Source: an uncultured Oribacterium sp. (GTDB taxonomy: Bacteria > Bacillota > Clostridia > Lachnospirales > Lachnospiraceae). From it: a stretch of DNA of 64,000 nt. The position numbers and the translations under genes were made by a program. The DNA lies in the NCBI GenBank assembly GCA_934270345.1, contig CAKQPT010000003.1:62001-126000 (forward strand), read 5' to 3'. The notes below the pieces were generated by a model. It saw nothing but the letters and a program-made list of their open reading frames with translations, was not told where the DNA came from and did not search any database. Positions 1-10,981 of this stretch are shown piece after piece (the stretch's first letter is position 1; each line of letters begins with the position of its first letter).

Positions 1-1883
<1,883 letters not shown>

Positions 1884-1945
1884 CTACCACATGAATGCGG
1901 TTGTTATATGTACCCACCCATGGTGGGATATCATACTCGATAAGA

Positions 1946-1973
1946 ATTATAACATTTCCTACTTGAAATGCAA
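1946..1973 (-). promoter_or_regulatory. Probable sigma-A promoter of nifJ
   Basis: On the minus strand TTGCAT and TATAAT are separated by 16 bp, about 85 bp before the nifJ start codon. A dyad CCCACC/GGTGGG (1913-1927) lies just downstream of the -10 box, where a repressor could bind; this operator idea is inference. The rest of the gap holds a terminator and repeat copy A. Confidence 0.55.
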
Positions 1974-2078
1974 AACAAAAACGGGCCCGTACAAAATAAA
2001 ATACAAGGAAATGCACAAAAAGATGATATCCTAGTAAAATGCTATAGTATATATTGTACAGCCACTGCTCCACGTAAC

Positions 2079-2118
2079 AGAAAAGAGCAGTCGCACACCG
2101 CTGCAACTGCTCTTTTCT
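2079..2118 (-). terminator. Rho-independent terminator after the VanW gene
   Basis: A perfect 13-bp inverted repeat (2079-2091 and 2106-2118) with A-rich left and T-rich right arms, so it could work in both directions. It lies between the VanW gene and the nifJ promoter. Confidence 0.7.
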
Positions 2119-2131
2119 TAAGAAAATCTTC

Positions 2132-2213
2132 ATGGGGTCTGACCCCATAAACTTCTGTTTAGATTCTGTTTAGAAAAATTTAATGGGGGTCAGACCCCCT
2201 TACGAAATTCTTA
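2132..2213 (+). repeat. Dispersed 85-bp repeat R1, copy A
   Basis: Two short palindromes of the form ATGGGGTCTGACCCCAT (2132-2148 and about 2183-2200) are joined by an A/T-rich linker and followed by TACGAAATTCTTA. Copy B at 34891-34975 is nearly the same sequence in reverse orientation. Partial copies are at 24152-24185 and 54541-54580. The end of copy A supplies the stop codon of the VanW gene. Confidence 0.85.
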
Positions 2214-4361
2214 CGGGCCATCCTGGATGATCTCATCGTCATCCGGGGCATCCTGGGCCCCCGGTGCTTCGATGACCTCATGATTCGAGGCACTCGTCTC
2301 CGGGGTCGGTGCCTCCGGCTTCTTCGCGGTCTCGGCCGGACTCGTCTCCGGTGACGGCTTCGTTTCGGTCGTCGCCTTCGTCTCAGCGGTGGACGGCTTC
2401 GGTCCATTCTCAGAGATCGTGGTTTCTGTCGTGCTTCCACTCTCCGCCGTCGACTCTCCGCTCTCTGCGATCGAGGACTCGGCAGTGGATTCCGTCGTGC
2501 CCGGCGCATACTGCTTCGGTGTATGTCCGCTGTAATGGGCGGTATGATCCTTGACCTTCTCGGTCGTTCCGTCGGCCTTATGGATTACCTTATACGCCTG
2601 CCACTCGGAGCCGGCAGAGCCCGCAGACTCCGAGCCCTCCTCCGGGGTGATGATCTTCGGTGCCGGCACCGGAAGGTCTGCGGTCTTCTCGCAGACAAGC
2701 TCCCAGCTCTCGCCCTTCGGAAGCACACGGACACCATAGATCTGAACGGTACAGGTCTGGTCCTCATACCATGCACGGATACCGATGGCGTGATCCGAGT
2801 TGTTGATGAACTGATAGTCCGGACCCGGGTAGGAAACCGTCGCATCGGCACCTGGTGTGACATAGGTCGGTGCGAAGGTATGGGAGCGACGATAGGTCGT
2901 CGTAAGGCCCGAACGGAATACGGCATTATAGAGGGTAGAGGAAACCTGGCAGACACCGCCGCCGACCTCCTGCACGACCTCACCGTTATTATACGCGCCG
3001 GCCGCACCATAGCCCTTCGCCTCGGTACGCTGACCGACCGTCTTATTAAAGGAGAACTCCTCGCCCGGCTGCAGCACCGTACCATTGATGGCAGCAGCAG
3101 CCAGCTTTACGTTCTTATTACGGGTCGCGTTGCTCGTGGTCTTCGTCGTGAAGCTGCCGATCGTACCATAGAGGTCCTTGATGGAGGAGTCGGATGCGGA
3201 GATCTTCTCGCCCTCGCACTCGATGCTCGCGTCATAGACATGCTGTCCGATGGACGTCATCACCTTCTGTGCGGTCGCCTCTGCATTGACGGCATAGCCC
3301 GCCACAGAGCCGCCGAAGACGAACTCGCCGCTCTCCTTATCGAAGCTCGTGATGTCGCCGTTCTTCGGGCTCATCTTCCATACGATGGCGAGCTGCTTCA
3401 TGTAGTCCGAGATCTGCGCACTCATATCCGACAGCGTCAGCGTATAATCGCTGCCTGCCCCCGTCGTGCTCTCCGTCTCACTCTCCGCTTCCGAAGCGTC
3501 GGCACTCTCCTCTGCTTCGCCCGACGTCTCACTGCCGGCAGCCGCAGAAGCCGATTCTTCCGCGATCTTCGCCGCATAATCCGTGAAGATCTGCTCAACC
3601 AGCGTATCCACCTGCTCGCCGATGAGATCCGGGATGGTGAAGCTCTGCGCATCCGGGCGGATCGTCACGCTGGCATACGGATTATCAACGGCCACCTTCT
3701 GTACGGAGCCATCATTGTCGCTCTCGCCGGAGGTGCTGCTCGTTTCGTTTTCCTTCGTCTCATCATAGACCGAAAGATCCGGCATCTTGAAGCTGTCGAT
3801 GGACGGGTTCGCGTTCTTCACCACGAGGTTCCAGCTGTAGGCATCGCGGATCGCCTGCTTCACTGCATCGCGGTTCATACCGTTCAGGTTGAGGCTCTTC
3901 GCCTCCGGTGAAAGCACGCCGAGGTCGAGGGTGATGTCCTTATGGATGGTATCCGTGTCCGTATACAGAACGTTCTGCGTCGTCTCCTCTGCGGCGGCTG
4001 AGGATTCCTTCGCCCCGCCGACGAATCCACCACGAACGGCAAACACGAGTCCGCCGCCCACGATCAGAAACGCCAGCACCGCGCCGAGCACAAGCTTCAT
4101 GTTCGGTCCGTCCTGGGACCTCCGTCCGTAATCACTGCCGCGCCGTCCGCTGCTTCCAGTGGAGCGGCTGCCGGACCGACTTCCCGTCCCCGCAGCAGAC
4201 CGGCTCCCGCCCGCATAGCTGCTGCGACTGCCCGACGAACGCGGTCCCGTATATCCGCTGCTGTGGCTGCCGCTTCTCGATGCCGCCCCCCGCGCATGGG
4301 ACTGTCCCCGTGCACGGGACTGTCCTCTGGATTTCTCTGTATATTCAAAATCATCTCTCAT
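2211..4361 (-). CDS. VanW-domain, single-pass membrane protein
   Basis: Probably an envelope protein of about 716 residues. A Ser/Arg/Gly-rich basic cytoplasmic head of about 85 residues is followed by one membrane segment (about 88-109), a long low-complexity extracellular part, the VanW domain with the signature GGGVCQVSSTLYNA, and a Glu/Thr/Ser-rich tail. VanW proteins are common in clostridia; their biochemical function is not settled. The ATG at 4361 is chosen, but its AAGGAG site is 14 nt away, so the start is less certain than most. The stop codon falls inside repeat copy A, so the last residues may have been reshaped by that repeat. Confidence 0.85.
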   Translation of the reverse strand: MRDDFEYTEKSRGQSRARGQSHARGAASRSGSHSSGYTGPRSSGSRSSYAGGSRSAAGTGSRSGSRSTGSSGRRGSDYGRRSQDGPNMKLVLGAVLAFLIVGGGLVFAVRGGFVGGAKESSAAAEETTQNVLYTDTDTIHKDITLDLGVLSPEAKSLNLNGMNRDAVKQAIRDAYSWNLVVKNANPSIDSFKMPDLSVYDETKENETSSTSGESDNDGSVQKVAVDNPYASVTIRPDAQSFTIPDLIGEQVDTLVEQIFTDYAAKIAEESASAAAGSETSGEAEESADASEAESETESTTGAGSDYTLTLSDMSAQISDYMKQLAIVWKMSPKNGDITSFDKESGEFVFGGSVAGYAVNAEATAQKVMTSIGQHVYDASIECEGEKISASDSSIKDLYGTIGSFTTKTTSNATRNKNVKLAAAAINGTVLQPGEEFSFNKTVGQRTEAKGYGAAGAYNNGEVVQEVGGGVCQVSSTLYNAVFRSGLTTTYRRSHTFAPTYVTPGADATVSYPGPDYQFINNSDHAIGIRAWYEDQTCTVQIYGVRVLPKGESWELVCEKTADLPVPAPKIITPEEGSESAGSAGSEWQAYKVIHKADGTTEKVKDHTAHYSGHTPKQYAPGTTESTAESSIAESGESTAESGSTTETTISENGPKPSTAETKATTETKPSPETSPAETAKKPEAPTPETSASNHEVIEAPGAQDAPDDDEIIQDGP

Positions 4362-4410
4362 ACGATCTATATTTACTCCTTGAAGCCATTTCAATGTTTT
4401 AAGGTTCACT

Positions 4411-4438
4411 AAAAAAGCGCCGCCCGAAGACGACGCCT
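4411..4438 (-). terminator. Terminator of uvrC
   Basis: On the minus strand an 8-bp GC stem with two G-U pairs closes a UUCG tetraloop and is followed by TTTTTT, the classic intrinsic-terminator form. The 144 bp between it and the uvrC stop hold nothing else I recognise. Confidence 0.75.
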
Positions 4439-4582
4439 ATAATCTTAACAGGATTTCGAATCTTTGTACATGAGAGAAGCCGCGAAATACATGACGAATT
4501 TTTTACGGTTTTGTGAAGGCTTTCTTGTAATTTTTCGCACTCGCCGATTCTGCACTTTTCTTCGACCCCGAAGGCTGCGATT

Positions 4583-6511
4583 TCATGGCTTTTCTTCGAT
4601 GCCGGCCCTCCAGGTGCCGACCGCCGTTTCCGGATTACGATGGAAGAAATCATACACCTGCCGCGCGGAGTACTCGTCCATCGACGGGCAGGCCCGGAGC
4701 TCCTCGATCCCGGCCACGCGGATATGGTCAATGTCTCCGAACCGCCGCATGAGTGCCTTCTTCCGTACTTCACCGATGCCCTTGATGTCGTCCAGCAGCG
4801 AGCGGATCTGTTTCTGCTCCCGGAGCGAGCGATGGTAGCTGATGGCGAAGCGATGCACCTCGTCCTGGATGCGTGTTAGGAGCTTAAAGGCCTCGCTGTT
4901 CTCCGCGATCGGCAGTTCCTCGTCCTGATACAGCAGCGCCCGCGTCCGGTGATGATCATCCTTCACCATACCGACGACCGTGATGCTCGTGATGCCCAGT
5001 GCCTGCAGCACCTCCTCACAGACATGCACCTGTCCCTTACCACCATCCATACAGATGAGGTCCGGGAAGTTCGAGAAGGAGCCGAGCTTGTCATCCTTGC
5101 CGTCCCGCGCGTTCGCCTGCATCTCCGAGAGGCCATGCTCGAAGCGGCGCGTCAGCATTTCCCGCATGGAACGGACGTCATCCGGCCCCTGGACGGACTG
5201 GATGCGGAACTTCCGGTAGTCGTTGTTCTTCGGCCGGCCGTTCTGGTAGACGACCATGGAGCCGACATTGAGCGCGCCCATCGTGTTCGAGATATCGTAG
5301 GACTCAATGCGAAGCGGCAGATTCGGCAGTCCGATCAGCTGCTGCAGCTCCTCGAGGGCCCGGGCGTTCTTCACATCCTGCTCGCGGTACTGCTGACGAT
5401 AGCGGTTCATGAGGATGCCGGCGTTCGTGATCGCGAGCTCGACGAGCTTCTCCTTCTTGCCGATCTGCGGGGTCACGATGTACACGCGCTTCCCCTTCTC
5501 GCGGCTCAGCCACTGCTCCAGCACCGCCTTCTCCTCGAGCTCCGTCTGCACGAAGATCTCCCGCGGCACGAACGGGGTGCCATCGTAGTACTGCTCGATG
5601 AAGTTCGTCAGGATGCTCTCGTCCGTTTCCTCGGGGTCAATGTCGATGAACTGATGGTCACGGCCGATGATCTTCCCATCGCGGACGAAAAAGATCTGGA
5701 CGATGCAGTCCGCGAAGGAGCGGCGCATGCCGATGATGTCGCGGTCCTCGGCGTCGTAGGCCACGATCTTCTGCCGGTTCTGGATTGCCTCGATCGCCCG
5801 GATCAGATCCCGCATCTCGAGCGCCGTCTCGAAATCGAGGTTATCCGACGCACGCTGCATGCGGCGGGTCAGCTCCTTCACGATATCCTCGTACTTTCCG
5901 TTCAGGAAATCGATGGCCCGGTCCACCTGCAGCTTATAGTCCGCCTGCGACTGCTTCCCGATGCACGGCCCGTCGCACTGGTGGATGTCATAGTACATGC
6001 ACTTATTCGCGAGCGGCGCGTCCTCCGTGAACGACTTGTTACAGTTCCGGATATGGAAGGTCTTCCGGATGAGCTCGATGACCTCATTGACCTGATCATT
6101 CGAGGCGTACGGACCGAAGTAGCGGGCCCGGTCCTGGTACTGCTTCCGCACCTTCAGGATCCGCGGGTAGAGCTCGTTCGTCACCTTGATGTACGGATAG
6201 GTCTTGTCGTCCTTCAGCAGGGTGTTGTAGCGCGGCTTATGTTCCTTGATGAGATTATTCTCGAGCATCAGCGCCTCGAGCTCCGAATCGACGACGATGT
6301 ACTCGAAGCGCTCCACCAGATGCACCATCTGCTGGATCTTCACGGATTTCTTATAGGATTTCTGGAAGTACTGCTTGACGCGGTTTTTCAGCACCTTCGC
6401 CTTGCCGACATAGATGATCTCATCCTTCGGGCCGTGCATGATATAGACGCCCGGGAGCGCCGGCAGCTTATGGAGCTCCTCTTCGATATTAAACTTCGTA
6501 TTATCTCTCAT
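4583..6511 (-). CDS. uvrC: UvrABC excinuclease subunit C
   Basis: Makes the two incisions of nucleotide excision repair in complex with UvrB. About 642 residues, normal for the family. The N-terminal GIY-YIG nuclease domain shows PGVYIM (20-25) and IYVGKA (33-38). A UVR UvrB-binding motif lies near residue 200, then the RNase H-like C-terminal nuclease domain (ESYDISNTMG), then helix-hairpin-helix repeats (IKGIGEVRKKALMRRF). The ATG at 6511 is used because homologues start near this point; no clear Shine-Dalgarno is seen, and the start lies only 13 nt after a strong hairpin downstream of leuS, so it is probably read through from leuS. Confidence 0.97.
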   Translation of the reverse strand: MRDNTKFNIEEELHKLPALPGVYIMHGPKDEIIYVGKAKVLKNRVKQYFQKSYKKSVKIQQMVHLVERFEYIVVDSELEALMLENNLIKEHKPRYNTLLKDDKTYPYIKVTNELYPRILKVRKQYQDRARYFGPYASNDQVNEVIELIRKTFHIRNCNKSFTEDAPLANKCMYYDIHQCDGPCIGKQSQADYKLQVDRAIDFLNGKYEDIVKELTRRMQRASDNLDFETALEMRDLIRAIEAIQNRQKIVAYDAEDRDIIGMRRSFADCIVQIFFVRDGKIIGRDHQFIDIDPEETDESILTNFIEQYYDGTPFVPREIFVQTELEEKAVLEQWLSREKGKRVYIVTPQIGKKEKLVELAITNAGILMNRYRQQYREQDVKNARALEELQQLIGLPNLPLRIESYDISNTMGALNVGSMVVYQNGRPKNNDYRKFRIQSVQGPDDVRSMREMLTRRFEHGLSEMQANARDGKDDKLGSFSNFPDLICMDGGKGQVHVCEEVLQALGITSITVVGMVKDDHHRTRALLYQDEELPIAENSEAFKLLTRIQDEVHRFAISYHRSLREQKQIRSLLDDIKGIGEVRKKALMRRFGDIDHIRVAGIEELRACPSMDEYSARQVYDFFHRNPETAVGTWRAGIEEKP

Positions 6512-6523
6512 AGTGATGAAATA

Positions 6524-6554
6524 GCCGGTGGGTGCGCTTTGCGCGCCCACCGGC
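6524..6554 (-). terminator. Hairpin between leuS and uvrC
   Basis: A 14-bp GC-rich inverted repeat (6524-6537 and 6541-6554) follows the leuS stop. The minus-strand tail is only weakly T-rich and the uvrC start is 13 nt away, so it may attenuate rather than fully terminate. Confidence 0.5.
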
Positions 6555-6570
6555 TTTGGATAATTATAAT

Positions 6571-8988
6571 TTACTTCACGACGAAGTTCAGGATCTTTCC
6601 AGGAACGAAGATCACCTTCACGATGTTCTTGCCCTCGAAGTACTTGTTCACCTGCTCGTTCGCCTTTGCAGCTGCGACCGCGTCATCCTGCGTCGCCTCT
6701 GCCGGGATGTCGATGTTGCCACGCACCTTACCGTTGATCTGAACGCCCATGTTGATGACGGCATCCTTCGTCTTCGCCTCGTCGTACTCCGGCCATGCGC
6801 TCAGGGTCAGAAGGCCCTCGCCGCCGATGGTCTCATAGATTTCCTCTGTGAGATGCGGAGCAAACGGATGAAGGAGCTTAATGAAGGTGATGAGGTCATC
6901 ACGGGTGATCGCACCGGCCTTCGTGTAGTCGTTGATGAGGGTCATCAGCGCTGCGATCGCGGTATTGAACTTCATACGCTCGATATCCTCGGAGACCTTC
7001 TTGATGGTCTTGTGGGTCTTCGACTCGAGGCTCGGATCCTCCTTCTCGAGGGTCGCGATGTCGGTGAGACCGGCCACACGATCCAGGAAACGCTTCACGC
7101 CACGTACACCCTCCTCGCTCCATGGCGCAGCGGCTGTGTAGTCACTCATGAAGAGCACATAGGTACGAAGGGTATCCGCACCGTAGAGGTCCACGATGTT
7201 CAGCGGGTCGATGACATTGCCCTTTGACTTCGACATCTTCTCGCCATCCGGTCCAAGGATGAGACCCTGGTAGGTACGCTTCGCGTATGGCTCCGGTGTC
7301 GGCACCTCCTTGATGTCATAGAGGAACTGATGCCAGAATCTGGAGTACAGAAGGTGACGCGTTACGTGCTCCATACCACCGTTGTAGTGGTCGACCGGCA
7401 TCCAGTACTTGAGTTTGTCCGGATCTGCGAAAGCCTTATCGTTGTTTGCATCGCAGAAACGGAGGAAATACCAGGAGGAACCGGCCCACTGCGGCATGGT
7501 ATCGGTCTCACGCTTCGCCGCACCGCCGCACTTCGGGCAGGTGCAGTTTACGAAGCTGTCGATCTTCGCCAGCGGGGACTGTCCATCGGTACCCGGCTCG
7601 AAGTTCTCGACATCCGGAAGGGTCAGCGGAAGCTCCTCCTCCGGAACAACCACCGTACCGCACTTCGGGCAGTGAATGAGCGGAATCGGCTCACCCCAGT
7701 AACGCTGACGGTTGAACGCCCAGTCCTTCATCTTATACTGTACGCCCTCGTGACCGATGCCACGTTCGGTGAGCACCTCAAGCATCTTATGGATGGAATC
7801 CTTCTTGTTGGTGAAACCGTCAAGGAAGCCGGAGTTCACCATCTCACCGTCGCCGGTGTAGGCCTCCTTCGCGATATCGCCGCCCTTGATGACCTCGACG
7901 ATATCGACGCCGAACTTCTTTGCGAAGTCGTAGTCACGCTGATCGTGTGCCGGAACGGCCATGATCGCGCCGGTGCCGTAGCCCATCATGACATAGTCGG
8001 CGATGAAGATCGGGATCTGCTTGCCGGTGATCGGGTTGATCGCGGACAGACCCTCGATGCGTACGCCGGTCTTCTCCTTCACGAGCTGTGTACGCTGGAA
8101 CTCGGTCTTCTTTGCGGCCTCCTCACGGTAGTTCATGACGGCATCCCAGTTCGTGATCTGGTCCTTATACTTATCAAGTGTCGGATGCTCCGGAGCGACG
8201 ACCATGAAGGTGACACCATAGAGGGTATCGCAGCGGGTGGTATAGATCTCGAGCTTGTCGTCGACGGCCTTTCCTGCCTGATCGGCGAGCTCGAAGTTTA
8301 CGAACGCACCGGTGCTGCGGCCAATCCAGGAAACCTGCTGCTGCTTGATGGACTCCGGATAATCGACATCATCGAGTCCCTTCAGGAGACGGTCTGCATA
8401 CTGGGTGATGCGGAGATACCATACATCCTTCGACAGCTGTACGACGTCGCTGTGGCAGATGTCGCACTTGCCACCCTGGGAGTCCTCGTTCGAGAGAACG
8501 ACCTTACAGTGCGGGCAGTAGTTGACGAGGGTCTTCGCACGGAATACGAGATTATGCTCATAGAGCTTCTCAAAGATCCACTGGGTCCACTTATAGTAAT
8601 CCTCATGAGAGGTTGCGATCTCGCGGCTCCAGTCGAAGGAGAAGCCGACCTTCTCCATCTGATCCTTGAAGTGCTGGATGTTCTTCTCCGTGATGATGTG
8701 CGGGTGGGTGTTGGTCTTGATGGCGTAGTTCTCTGCCGGCAGTCCGAAGGAGTCGAAGCCCATCGGGAAGAGGACGTTGTAGCCCTGCATTCTGCGCTTA
8801 CGTGAGAGCACCTCGATGGAGGAGTATGCCTTGATATGACCGACGTGCATGCCGGCACCCGACGGGTACGGGAACTCGACGAGTCCGTACCACTTCGGCT
8901 TCTCGCTGAAGTCTACCGCCTTGAAGGCCTGGGCCTCTTCCCACTTCGCCTGCCACTTCGGTTCGATCTTTTTAAAATTATACTTCAT
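6571..8988 (-). CDS. leuS: Leucyl-tRNA synthetase
   Basis: Charges tRNA-Leu with leucine in the cytoplasm. 805 residues, normal for bacterial LeuRS. The class I HIGH-type motif is PSGAGMHVGHIKAY near residue 45, the CP1 editing domain follows with two Cys-x2-Cys zinc-type pairs (CPHCK, CPKCGG regions), and the KMSKS loop is DGEKMSKSKGN. The ATG at 8988 has AAGGGG nine nt upstream and matches the usual MKYNF start. I looked for a T-box leader upstream and saw none. A tRNA-Leu gene is elsewhere in the window at 29625. Confidence 0.98.
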   Translation of the reverse strand: MKYNFKKIEPKWQAKWEEAQAFKAVDFSEKPKWYGLVEFPYPSGAGMHVGHIKAYSSIEVLSRKRRMQGYNVLFPMGFDSFGLPAENYAIKTNTHPHIITEKNIQHFKDQMEKVGFSFDWSREIATSHEDYYKWTQWIFEKLYEHNLVFRAKTLVNYCPHCKVVLSNEDSQGGKCDICHSDVVQLSKDVWYLRITQYADRLLKGLDDVDYPESIKQQQVSWIGRSTGAFVNFELADQAGKAVDDKLEIYTTRCDTLYGVTFMVVAPEHPTLDKYKDQITNWDAVMNYREEAAKKTEFQRTQLVKEKTGVRIEGLSAINPITGKQIPIFIADYVMMGYGTGAIMAVPAHDQRDYDFAKKFGVDIVEVIKGGDIAKEAYTGDGEMVNSGFLDGFTNKKDSIHKMLEVLTERGIGHEGVQYKMKDWAFNRQRYWGEPIPLIHCPKCGTVVVPEEELPLTLPDVENFEPGTDGQSPLAKIDSFVNCTCPKCGGAAKRETDTMPQWAGSSWYFLRFCDANNDKAFADPDKLKYWMPVDHYNGGMEHVTRHLLYSRFWHQFLYDIKEVPTPEPYAKRTYQGLILGPDGEKMSKSKGNVIDPLNIVDLYGADTLRTYVLFMSDYTAAAPWSEEGVRGVKRFLDRVAGLTDIATLEKEDPSLESKTHKTIKKVSEDIERMKFNTAIAALMTLINDYTKAGAITRDDLITFIKLLHPFAPHLTEEIYETIGGEGLLTLSAWPEYDEAKTKDAVINMGVQINGKVRGNIDIPAEATQDDAVAAAKANEQVNKYFEGKNIVKVIFVPGKILNFVVK

Positions 8989-9116
8989 AATCTGTATCCC
9001 CTTGTGATTCAGTTTTTTACGAATATTCAACAAATTCCAATTATATCAGAAACTTCACTTGCGTCAAATAGCTCTTTCATAACGCGTCATCATGTAAATC
9101 ATAACCCATATCAAAA

Positions 9117-9144
9117 AACTCCCGGAGGACAGCCTCCGGGAGTT
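9117..9144 (-). terminator. Terminator of the DUF4015 lipoprotein gene
   Basis: Perfect 12-bp stem (AACTCCCGGAGG with its complement) around ACAG, followed on the minus strand by TTTTTT. Its CCCGGAGGACAG arm resembles the outer arms of the R2 palindromes found after other genes. Confidence 0.85.
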
Positions 9145-9154
9145 CCTGACTCGA

Positions 9155-10582
9155 TTAATTTTCTGCCGACTCAACGGCTGTTTCGACGGCGTTGGCGGCG
9201 TCTTCCTTCGACTGGGCGATGGATTCGAGGGCGGCGGCGCGGCTGGCGGATTCACTCTCCTCTGCGGCGCGGCTCGCGTCGACGGCAGCCTGGGCGTCGG
9301 CGGTACGCTTCGCCTGGATCTGCTGATCTTCCTGTGCGGCCTGTTCGTCACTAAGATACGCGCTCCAGTCGTATTCGTTGCTGGCGTTCCAGATAATCCA
9401 CTCGTCATAGCCGGCGTCGTAGACGGCCTGGATCTGCTGGCGGATCTCCGCAGCACCGTAGCGCTTGAAGCTCTTCAGCCAGCTGGCGGTGAAGCCCTGC
9501 AGCCACGGGCGCACGATCGCCTGATGCACGCCTTCGGTATAGTCGAGGGCGAGGTCCTTTCTGGAGGCATTGCACGCGCCGAGAATGGCCTTATATGGTT
9601 CGAGATCCGGGACCTCGAGACCGAAATTTCCGTTTCCATAGTGGGATGGGTAGATCATCGGACACATGTAATCGACCGCACCGGCCATCACCGGATAGTC
9701 CTGTCCGACAGAGACGGTATCGACGTAGGAACCGATGATGGTTCCGAAGACGTCGGTAGACATAAATACATTTTTCGCTGCGAGGCGATCGGAGGCGAAA
9801 CGGACGAACTCAGTGATGATGTCCGTCTTATCCATGCCCTGGGTTTCTTCCTCCGGGTAGACGACGTCGTTCATGCCGCGTTCGGTACAGAAGCGGACAT
9901 AGTCGAACTGGATCTCGTCGAAGCCGGCGTCGGCGCACTGCTCTGCGACCTGGACCTTATATTCCCAGGCGTCACGGTTATACGGGTCGACCCAGGCCAT
10001 GCCGGAATTATCCGTGAACACGCTGCCGTCGGCCTTGTGGTTCATCCACTCCGGCTTCACGGTCGCGAGGTACGGGTCACGGAAGGTGACGATGCGGGCG
10101 ATGGTGTAGATGCCATGCTCCTTCAGCGTCTTCATCAGAGACGGGAGGTCCGGGATGGTGTCTTCGGCGGAGCCGATCTCGTCGATCAGCGGGGAGGACA
10201 TCCGGTACTCGATGCGGCCTTTATCGCCGAGGATGTCGATCACGACGGCGTTCAGCTCGGTCTGGTCAATGTGCCCGATGATGTCCTGCATGCGCGAGGA
10301 ACCGGCAGTGACTGCCGTAAGGTAGATTCCCTTGACGCGCGTTGCTGTTTTCTGTGGAAGCTTCTTCGTCCAGACGGCCGCTTCAGCTGCGGCGAGACTT
10401 TCCGCCTCTTTCATACTCTCCTTCTGTGCCAGGGACTCGGCGAATCGGGACTCCTCTTCGGATTCGGATTCGTATTCCCGGAGCTCGTCGGATTTGTTCA
10501 CGTTATAGACCAGCGGGTTCTGCCGCTGACATCCGAGGAGCAGGACGCAAAGGATGAGCAGGATGCTACTTAGCTTTTTCAT
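9155..10582 (-). CDS. Lipoprotein with DUF4015 putative glycoside hydrolase domain
   Basis: 475 residues. A lipoprotein signal peptide starts at the ATG at 10582 (MKKLSSILLILCVLLLGC, lipobox LLLGC), after a GAGG site. A Glu/Ser-rich linker follows, then a TIM-barrel-like region (KGIYLTA to about residue 395) with IVTFRD, GMAWVDPYN, DEIQFDYVRF and DYMCPMIYPSHYG, the landmarks of the DUF4015/GHL13 family. The C-terminal 70 residues are Ala/Glu/Ser-rich and probably coiled. Activity of this family is predicted to be on polysaccharide; no substrate can be assigned. It stands alone, with its own terminator. Confidence 0.88.
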   Translation of the reverse strand: MKKLSSILLILCVLLLGCQRQNPLVYNVNKSDELREYESESEEESRFAESLAQKESMKEAESLAAAEAAVWTKKLPQKTATRVKGIYLTAVTAGSSRMQDIIGHIDQTELNAVVIDILGDKGRIEYRMSSPLIDEIGSAEDTIPDLPSLMKTLKEHGIYTIARIVTFRDPYLATVKPEWMNHKADGSVFTDNSGMAWVDPYNRDAWEYKVQVAEQCADAGFDEIQFDYVRFCTERGMNDVVYPEEETQGMDKTDIITEFVRFASDRLAAKNVFMSTDVFGTIIGSYVDTVSVGQDYPVMAGAVDYMCPMIYPSHYGNGNFGLEVPDLEPYKAILGACNASRKDLALDYTEGVHQAIVRPWLQGFTASWLKSFKRYGAAEIRQQIQAVYDAGYDEWIIWNASNEYDWSAYLSDEQAAQEDQQIQAKRTADAQAAVDASRAAEESESASRAAALESIAQSKEDAANAVETAVESAEN

Positions 10583-10697
10583 ATAAAACCTCAACGTTTC
10601 GCTCAAACTTTTGGGTTATTATACCACTTTCTCGGAAAACGGCAAATTTTTAACAGCTGTGGCCCCCATTTTGGCGCTTTTTCGTCATATTTCTGCT

Positions 10698-10933
10698 ATC
10701 AGGGGGGCCGGAGGGCCGGCAACAGAAGCACAGTACTGCGAGCTCGGAAGACTCTAAAATCCCCTCCCCAAGAAGTACTAGGCCCTCTGCAATCACTGAG
10801 TTTTCTTTATGAAAACTCAGCGTTGCAGAGGGTGCTAATGAAAAATTGCTCCAAGTACTTCTAGGGGAGGGGCTTTTGATTCTTCACGAGCTCTTCGTAT
10901 GGCTTCTGTTGCCGGTCCTCCGGCCTCTCTGAT
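10698..10933 (-). repeat. Long palindromic element R2, copy 1 (inverted relative to copies 2-4)
   Basis: A long inverted repeat lying 3' of fprA, separated from it by the fprA terminator. Layers from outside in: a conserved arm (CCGGAGGRCCGGCAACAGAAGC type), a variable 24-bp stem (22 of 24 paired), an unpaired 20-25 nt bulge on one side, and a conserved tip with CTCTGCAA and CTGAGTTTTC arms. Same architecture as 29829-30047, 44020-44236 and 45942-46164, but with a different variable stem. The remaining bases back to 10582 show nothing else. Confidence 0.9.
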
Positions 10934-10938
10934 AACGC

Positions 10939-10970
10939 AAAAACCGAAGTCCGCTGGGACTTCGGTTTTT
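10939..10970 (-). terminator. Terminator of fprA
   Basis: Perfect 12-bp stem AAACCGAAGTCC with its complement around GCTG; A and T tracts on both sides make it usable in both directions. It lies 12 bp after the fprA stop. Confidence 0.85.
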
Positions 10971-10981
10971 AATTTCGTCTA

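Noticed and set aside
8989..9154. T-box leader for leuS
   Set aside because: The gap is too short and lacks a T-box core or an antiterminator; only the upstream gene's terminator is visible.
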